Assembly: GCA_964344985.1 (NCBI GenBank)
Contig: CAYFPI010000018.1
Location: 1-29,703 of the forward strand
Direction of reading: 5' to 3'
DNA from: Thioglobus_A sp964344985
GTDB lineage: Bacteria; Pseudomonadota; Gammaproteobacteria; PS1; Pseudothioglobaceae
Length of the DNA: 29,703 bases
Positions 25,250-29,703 of this stretch are shown here, in pieces. A program made the position numbers and the translations under genes. Below the pieces are notes generated by a model. The model was not told the DNA's origin and made no database searches. It saw nothing but the letters and a program-made list of their open reading frames with translations. Numbering within the stretch: the first letter of the stretch is position 1; every line of letters starts with the position of its first letter.

Positions 25250-25274
25250 GTATTATAGGCCTTGCCTATAATAC
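25250..25274. repeat. REP-like palindrome, copy 1
   Basis: Arm GTATTATAGGC and its reverse complement around CTT. It ends one base before the RAYT stop codon (25275-25277). Each arm also contains TATAAT read outward. Confidence 0.85.
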
Positions 25275-25952
25275 TCATTCAAAAACCAAATCTAAATCAA
25301 CATCTTGAATAGTTAACCCTTTGTTTTCACCGAATACTTTAGATGTATTTCTAGAAAAATCTTTATACTCTTGAATTGATCCTATTTCAGATACCACACT
25401 TTTAACCTCTTTTTTATTACAAATAGACTCGCCCAATTCTGTACCTAAATACTCGAAAATACTTGATTTCACTAAGCTTGATTTGAAATCAATATGATGA
25501 TGAATATAATTCAAATTTACATATACACTCAATACTGGCAATCTCAACTCCCCATTAATTATATTAGCTTTAAACTTCCCTTGAAATAATGATCCAGAGC
25601 GTTTATATTTTTGATTGAAGTACATTGTGTAACTTGTACCCAATTTTTGCATAAATTTAGATATACCGTCTTTCGACTCTTGCTTCAACACTAGATGAAA
25701 ATGATTTGGCAATAAGCAATAAGAGATAATGGATACCAATGCATTTGCGCTCTCACTTTTTGCAATTCTCCCCCGCCCCTTATATCTATTATTGTTGATG
25801 CTGGGAGTTGTGCCATCCTTATTCAAATCAATTAGTCTTTTAAAAAAATAATATAAATCCTCTTGAGATTCAAATATATTGCGCTTATCCACGCCCCGAT
25901 TAAAAATATGATAATAATAATCTTCATTAAACTGTATTTTTCTAATTGACAT
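25275..25952 (-). CDS. REP-associated tyrosine transposase (RAYT, Y1/IS200-like)
   Basis: Single-strand DNA transposase-like enzyme of the HUH/Y1 family. The 225-residue product has the N-terminal YHIFNRGVDKRNIF block, the HUH metal motif H84-F85-H86 in LLPNHFHLVLKQ, and the probable nucleophile Y108 in KLGTSYTMYFNQKYKRSGSLFQGKF. These three blocks are the RAYT signature. There is an odd basic, Asn/Gly-rich loop (50-70) before the HUH strand. No second TnpB-like gene is present. Flanking palindromes are its probable targets; one supplies the -10 of its likely promoter. All catalytic residues are intact. Confidence 0.9.
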   Translation of the reverse strand: MSIRKIQFNEDYYYHIFNRGVDKRNIFESQEDLYYFFKRLIDLNKDGTTPSINNNRYKGRGRIAKSESANALVSIISYCLLPNHFHLVLKQESKDGISKFMQKLGTSYTMYFNQKYKRSGSLFQGKFKANIINGELRLPVLSVYVNLNYIHHHIDFKSSLVKSSIFEYLGTELGESICNKKEVKSVVSEIGSIQEYKDFSRNTSKVFGENKGLTIQDVDLDLVFE

Positions 25953-25970
25953 TTTTTATTCTCTCATACT

Positions 25971-25993
25971 TATTATAGGCAAGGCCTATAATA
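25971..25993. repeat. REP-like palindrome, copy 2
   Basis: Arms TATTATAGGC and GCCTATAATA around AAG, inverted relative to the other copies. The outermost G/C pair is lost. It lies 18 nt before the RAYT start codon. Confidence 0.85.
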
Positions 25994-25999
25994 TCACAA
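25972..25999 (-). promoter_or_regulatory. Likely RAYT promoter using the palindrome as -10 box
   Basis: On the - strand TTGTGA (25999-25994) and a perfect TATAAT (25977-25972) are 16 nt apart; the latter is inside the arm of palindrome copy 2. The start codon follows 19 nt later, with GAGAGAA as a weak ribosome binding site. Confidence 0.55.
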
Positions 26000-26002
26000 T
26001 CC

Positions 26003-26034
26003 AAAAAAAAGGCCTGATTAAAGCAAGCCTTTTT
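26003..26034 (-). terminator. Intrinsic terminator of the RND permease gene
   Basis: On the - strand AAAAAGGC and TG (26034-26024) pair with CA and GCCTTTTT (26016-26006) with one mismatch, ending in eight T. It lies 36 nt after the permease stop, with palindrome copy 3 in between. Confidence 0.85.
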
Positions 26035-26041
26035 AAAAAAA

Positions 26042-26066
26042 GTATTATAGGCCTTGCCTATAATAC
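26042..26066. repeat. REP-like palindrome, copy 3
   Basis: Identical to copy 1 (11-nt arms, CTT loop). It sits 3 nt past the permease stop codon and just before the terminator, so it would be transcribed in the permease 3' UTR. It is 48 nt from copy 2, in inverted orientation. Confidence 0.85.
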
Positions 26067-26069
26067 AAT

Positions 26070-28961
26070 CTATCTCTTGTTGTTAAATACGTATTTTGGT
26101 TTAAAGATATAGATTAACAGCGGAATGATTGTTAAAGCAATAACCACATCAATAATCAACGCCTCAGAGATAAACACACCCAGCGCCCAAGTATTGGCCA
26201 GTTGTGTCATTAATAGTGGGATAAAGCTTGCTAACAGTACGATAATAGACGCAAATACCGCAGCACCTGTTGTTTCTAGTGTGTTTCTAAGTGATTCAAC
26301 CCACTTGCCACCTGTTGCTTCCATCTCTTCTTTTAATCGTGAAATCATATAAATTCCATAATCAACACCCAGACCCATAGCAATTGACAATGACACTAGC
26401 GTTGCAAAGTGTAAATTACCCGACCAATTTTCTACACTTGTGTAATAAGCACCCAAGCCATATTGAGCAAATAATGTTACTAACAAAGTAGAGGTTAAAA
26501 TAGCCGCAACCAGTGGTGATCCAAAAATAAGCGACGCAATAATGAAAATCGCCAATGCTGTTACTAATGGTGATTTAATGTATTCAACCTGCGCAACATC
26601 ATGCGTTGCTTCTGTAGCACCCAAGAAGCCACCAACTGATACAGTATCCGTACCACTATCTTCAATCGTAATCGTCTTGCCACTCTCAGGCATCAAAATC
26701 GTATCACCTGATTTATAACCCCAATCTACTAAATTAAAGCCTTTTTCGTTTTCATTTTCTTTAAAGAACTGCTGAATATCTTTAACTGTTTGATGAGTTT
26801 TAACAGGATCCATGGTATTTACAAAACCCATAATCACTCCCTCATTCCAACCTTTTGCTACAAATGAATCAAGATCGCCAGCACTGGTATTTGCCTCAAG
26901 CAACCCGTTAAAACCCGTCACGATTTCATTAGCATCAGGAACCCACTCAGGATCTTCTGGGTCACCATATACATCCATATTTTTAGCAATAAACTCAGCA
27001 TTTGGAATATGGAAATATTTAAGATCCGGCTCCTGCCCTTCTGGTGTCATCATTAGCATATTTACAATCTTCATAAATTGAATATACGAGCCAGTAAAGC
27101 CAATATTTGGATGAGATCTCATCCAGTCTTCAGTTTTTTCAATTGCTGCTTGAACCTCAGCATTGTTAAATGCGCCTTGTGGATCATCTTCATCCTCATC
27201 CCAACAAGGTGTTCCTGGCGCTTGCGAGCCATCGTACTCACACGCAGGTAGCATTGGAAAATGCTCCACCTTACCCTTAAGCGGAATATTGACTGAAATC
27301 ACACCCGGCATTACCTCACCCAAACGACGAAGATCAATATTGGCATCAGAGTCATATTTAAATGCTGCACGCGAATAGTTAATGCCCACTTCCACACCTG
27401 GCATTGGGCTGTCAGCTGTTGGCTCTAACACTTTGGTTTGTGCCGCACTCCAACCAACTAATGCCACAATCAAGCCAATTGGAATAATTTTCATTTTGCC
27501 TGTAATAACACTGGTTAACACATTAGCCATGCCTTTTTCAAAATTAGATGATTCACACATGGCATCATTTTTAGTAATCTCTTTAGGTGAATACATTGCC
27601 ATCAAAATTGGCGCAATGGTTGTTGTGGTAATCAAAATCGTCATCATGCCAAACATGCCAAAATATGCATAAGCTTTATAGAATGAAATATCCACAAATG
27701 ACAAAGTAAAGAAACCCACCATATCCGTTACAATCGCAAGCGTTGCTGGCACAATGGTATGTGCAATGGCTGACTCTGCTGCTTGCATTGGCTGTACACA
27801 GCTATCGCCTTCGCCGTGCAATTCGTTTTGATAACGCCTAACTACTTGCACAGCATGTCCTGTACCAATGGCGAGTAGCAGCATTGGCGTAAGCACCATC
27901 ATTGTTGTAAGTTTATAAGCGGTAAAACCCATTAAACCCAGTGTAATAATAATGGTTGAAACCACACCAATCAGTGGAAATACAGAACCTCTCCAACCCT
28001 TATTTAAATACCAAAGCATCGCCACAACAATTAAGAATGAAATTGCAAACAACCACCACTTTTGCACAAGATCATAAAGCATAAACGCCAGGAAGTATGG
28101 TTCGCCCGCAATACGCACCTCAACCCTATCGCCATGTTTGGCTTTAATATCTTCCACCAAATTAATCGTTGAAGATACCCAAGGTAGGTAATCTGTCTTT
28201 ACACTGTCGGCATAATCACCCACAATAAAGAAACCTTTGGCTTTGCACACATCATCGTCATACCAGCCTTCTTGGGCAAATTCACAACGATTGCCATCTT
28301 TATCCTGCTTAAGCATTAGCATTGGTGCTAATACTGGGTTGGTTTCAATACCTTTTTTAAGGTGTGCAAGCTGAGTATTAGCCACTTGCTGATCTGTGGT
28401 GTTAATGCCCGCCACAGGGATCAAGCGCTCAAACTTTAATCCGCCATCGTCACTAGTACCCATATACTTAATCTTTTGCGCAGCAATGTCCATAAAGTTA
28501 GACGGACGTGCATGATCCAATGCCACCATGTCGTTATGCGCCTTTTGTACCATGTTGACAAACCACGGTTGATAAATATCATCGCTTGTCTGCCATGACC
28601 CATTGGCATTTTCACAAATTTCCTGCGTCATTTTTACTGGTGCTGATTCGTGTATTCTTAGGCCGGTTTCTGGGTTGTAACGCACGATCTCATCAGCGTC
28701 TTGATACGGATTGTCACCACCGACACAATCCTTAAGCACAAAACCCACCACCATAATATTACCAAAGCCAAACTTCTGCTCACCATAAGCATTGGTAGCA
28801 ACATAGCGATTAACCTCGGGTAATAACGTATCTGGATCGTTACGAATATCTAAATCTTTAATAAAGTAAGCCGATACTAGAGTAAACACCGCCATAAACG
28901 ATAACAAAATATTACGATTACGAATGGCAAAAGCCGCATATCTAGAAGCAAAGTTATTCAT
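26070..28961 (-). CDS. RND superfamily (MMPL-type) inner membrane permease
   Basis: A 963-residue membrane transporter. One membrane segment lies at about 14-34 (NILLSFMAVFTLVSAYFIKDL), then a large extracytoplasmic domain (35-275), a cluster of five or so segments (about 280-470, including LLAIGTGHAVQVVRR), a second segment near 490, a second large loop (510-790) and a final cluster (800-955, with SLSIAMGLGVDYGIYMISR). The GxxxD-like motif ATGVDYGIY equivalent is seen. The protein resembles the RND/MMPL exporters found beside DUF1302/DUF1329 genes in other gammaproteobacteria. Its substrate is unknown. No ribosome binding site is visible; its 5' leader has a hairpin at 28988-29013. Confidence 0.88.
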   Translation of the reverse strand: MNNFASRYAAFAIRNRNILLSFMAVFTLVSAYFIKDLDIRNDPDTLLPEVNRYVATNAYGEQKFGFGNIMVVGFVLKDCVGGDNPYQDADEIVRYNPETGLRIHESAPVKMTQEICENANGSWQTSDDIYQPWFVNMVQKAHNDMVALDHARPSNFMDIAAQKIKYMGTSDDGGLKFERLIPVAGINTTDQQVANTQLAHLKKGIETNPVLAPMLMLKQDKDGNRCEFAQEGWYDDDVCKAKGFFIVGDYADSVKTDYLPWVSSTINLVEDIKAKHGDRVEVRIAGEPYFLAFMLYDLVQKWWLFAISFLIVVAMLWYLNKGWRGSVFPLIGVVSTIIITLGLMGFTAYKLTTMMVLTPMLLLAIGTGHAVQVVRRYQNELHGEGDSCVQPMQAAESAIAHTIVPATLAIVTDMVGFFTLSFVDISFYKAYAYFGMFGMMTILITTTTIAPILMAMYSPKEITKNDAMCESSNFEKGMANVLTSVITGKMKIIPIGLIVALVGWSAAQTKVLEPTADSPMPGVEVGINYSRAAFKYDSDANIDLRRLGEVMPGVISVNIPLKGKVEHFPMLPACEYDGSQAPGTPCWDEDEDDPQGAFNNAEVQAAIEKTEDWMRSHPNIGFTGSYIQFMKIVNMLMMTPEGQEPDLKYFHIPNAEFIAKNMDVYGDPEDPEWVPDANEIVTGFNGLLEANTSAGDLDSFVAKGWNEGVIMGFVNTMDPVKTHQTVKDIQQFFKENENEKGFNLVDWGYKSGDTILMPESGKTITIEDSGTDTVSVGGFLGATEATHDVAQVEYIKSPLVTALAIFIIASLIFGSPLVAAILTSTLLVTLFAQYGLGAYYTSVENWSGNLHFATLVSLSIAMGLGVDYGIYMISRLKEEMEATGGKWVESLRNTLETTGAAVFASIIVLLASFIPLLMTQLANTWALGVFISEALIIDVVIALTIIPLLIYIFKPKYVFNNKR

Positions 28962-28987
28962 GTATTTTTTTGGTTTTTTTAAAATCT

Positions 28988-29013
28988 AAAAGAAAAGCAT
29001 TGTCTTTTCTTTT
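28988..29013 (-). promoter_or_regulatory. Hairpin in the leader of the permease gene
   Basis: AAAAGAAAAG (28988-28997) pairs perfectly with CTTTTCTTTT (29004-29013) around a 6-nt loop. It is A/T-rich and followed on the - strand by AGATTTT. It lies 27 nt before the start codon; a role in translation or attenuation is possible but unproven. Confidence 0.4.
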
Positions 29014-29058
29014 AAATCTTGTTAACTATATTATTAAGTTCTTATTTTCATTAGTGAT

Positions 29059-29086
29059 TAAAAAAAGCCTGCATTTCTGCAGGCTT
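29059..29086 (-). terminator. Intrinsic terminator of the outer membrane protein gene
   Basis: AAGCCTGCA (29065-29073) pairs with TGCAGGCTT (29078-29086) around TTTC, and on the - strand the stem runs into seven or more T. It lies 50 nt past the stop codon of the gene at 29136-29703. Confidence 0.88.
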
Positions 29087-29097
29087 CTTAGGCCAAA

Positions 29098-29122
29098 GTA
29101 TTATAGGCCTTGCCTATAATAC
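29098..29122. repeat. REP-like palindrome, copy 4
   Basis: Identical to copies 1 and 3. It lies 13 nt after the stop codon of the outer membrane protein gene and before its terminator, the same placement as copy 3. Confidence 0.85.
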
Positions 29123-29135
29123 TGCTTAAATAACC

Positions 29136-29703
29136 TTAAAAAGAGTATTTAAAGCCAATTTGTACGTTAGATGAAGCCTCTAACTGACCAAACTGCGTAT
29201 TGGCATCACCCCAATACTTGTTGTACTCAGCAGTTACTTGCGTGTCATCATCAATTGAGAACTCAGCATCTAAACGATTCCACTTACCACCGTTTTCTTC
29301 AAACATAAGATGTTGTTCCAGCGGTGTTCGCCTGAAGCGCCAAATGGCTTAGATAGGAATAAAGAATAGAATTCTTTATTTTCCTCTCCTTTGTTAAGAC
29401 CATTCGACATATGCAATGTTGCCATATCAGCCGTATACTTTGAACAATCATATGACGTTCCTAACTGTGTGGTACAAGTTCGACTTTCATCAACATAATC
29501 AAGATTTCGTATTTGTATAACTTGCGCAGATACCATCATATTAGTTAGAGCTGTTATATCAGCACCAAGCACAAACTTAACTGTATCTGCTTTTTCCATT
29601 TTCAAAGCTCCAGCTAAGTCTCCAATTGCCAAAACTCTTTTATCAACCACTGGAGTCATCTCCCCTTGCCTATAAAGAGCCTCGCCACGAACTACAACAG
29701 GAC
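29136..29703 (-). CDS. Outer membrane beta-barrel protein, DUF1302-like, 5' end beyond the window, frameshifted
   Basis: C-terminal part of a beta-barrel protein. The upstream frame runs from 29703 (PVVVRGEALYRQG, then TPVVDKRVLAIGDLAGAL) and ends LFLSKPFGASGEHRWNNIL. After a single-base slip near 29306 it continues as MFEENGGKWNRLDAEFSIDDDTQ and ends VQIGFKYSF, with the final phenylalanine recognised by the BAM machinery. The alternating-residue strands and the Cys pair (RTCTTQLGTSYDCS) fit a porin-like barrel. The motif style and the adjacent RND permease suggest the DUF1302 family. A missing A on the - strand (TTAATG reduced to TTATG) would explain the shift, either a sequencing error or a real mutation. 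Confidence 0.75.

Larger units (their letters stand above)
25250..25993 (-). mobile_element. RAYT gene bracketed by inverted palindromes
   Basis: A Y1 transposase gene lies between two copies of the same short palindrome, in opposite loop orientation (CTT on the + strand at 25250-25274, AAG at 25971-25993). The layout is that of REP/RAYT loci. RAYT proteins are usually single-copy chromosomal genes that act on or spread REP palindromes rather than ordinary insertion sequences. Confidence 0.7.

Noticed and set aside
29662..29676. A partial match to the palindrome (TTATAGGCAAGG on the - strand) inside the outer membrane protein gene
   Set aside because: Only one arm plus loop matches, it reads as ordinary codons (LYRQG), and no second arm follows. 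It is probably chance.

Overview
This is a 29.7 kb, AT-rich, densely packed bacterial chromosome segment. The protein set (ParE, QueC, AcpP, FabF, oligopeptidase A, MetG next to divergent Mrp, a full iscRSUA-hscBA-fdx operon, LpxL-type acyltransferase) indicates a Gram-negative gammaproteobacterium. The low GC and the sequence style suggest a marine sulfur-oxidiser-like lineage of the SUP05/Thioglobus/Bathymodiolus-symbiont type, but that is inference. Two N runs (17983-17992 and 18653-18767) and one single-base frameshift near 29306 show this is draft sequence.

Layout. 1-4320 (+ strand): a terminator from an upstream gene, then parE overlapping queC, then acpP and fabF (fatty acid synthesis). 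4328-7120 (- strand): a small membrane protein, oligopeptidase A and a ParDE-type toxin-antitoxin pair with a clear promoter and palindromic operator. 7226-7313: tRNA-Ser(GGA), followed by about 450 bp of non-coding DNA with several hairpins. 7768-10933: metG (-) and mrp (+), divergent. 11027-11446: a conserved-looking unknown protein. 11585-16732 (-): the iscR-iscS-iscU-iscA-hscB-hscA-fdx Fe-S assembly operon behind a promoter that carries an IscR-type site. 16816-25181 (-): a tightly coupled housekeeping run lysC-ilvE-zinc finger-aroK-tolC-like-M61 peptidase-ttcA-lpxL-cysE. 25250-29703 (-): a REP-associated tyrosine transposase (RAYT) with four copies of its probable palindrome, an RND/MMPL permease, and the 3' end of an outer-membrane protein gene.

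How the parts fit. CysE makes O-acetylserine for cysteine, the sulfur source of IscS; the isc genes, Mrp and ferredoxin build and carry Fe-S clusters; TtcA is an Fe-S-dependent tRNA thiolase. AcpP, FabF and the LpxL-like enzyme serve lipid and lipid A synthesis. The RND permease and the adjacent beta-barrel resemble a transport pair seen together in other gammaproteobacteria.

Most notable signals: (1) a palindrome with 11-nt arms GTATTATAGGC occurs four times, only around the RAYT gene and the two genes upstream of it. One copy abuts the RAYT stop codon, another supplies the likely -10 box of the RAYT promoter, and two lie between a stop codon and an intrinsic terminator. (2) Two 86-101 bp imperfect inverted repeats with TTTTTAC...GTAAAAA ends and a GCAAGGC core lie just beyond the 3' ends of metG and fdx. 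I found no clearly new defence or metabolic system; the RAYT/palindrome arrangement is the best candidate for follow-up.
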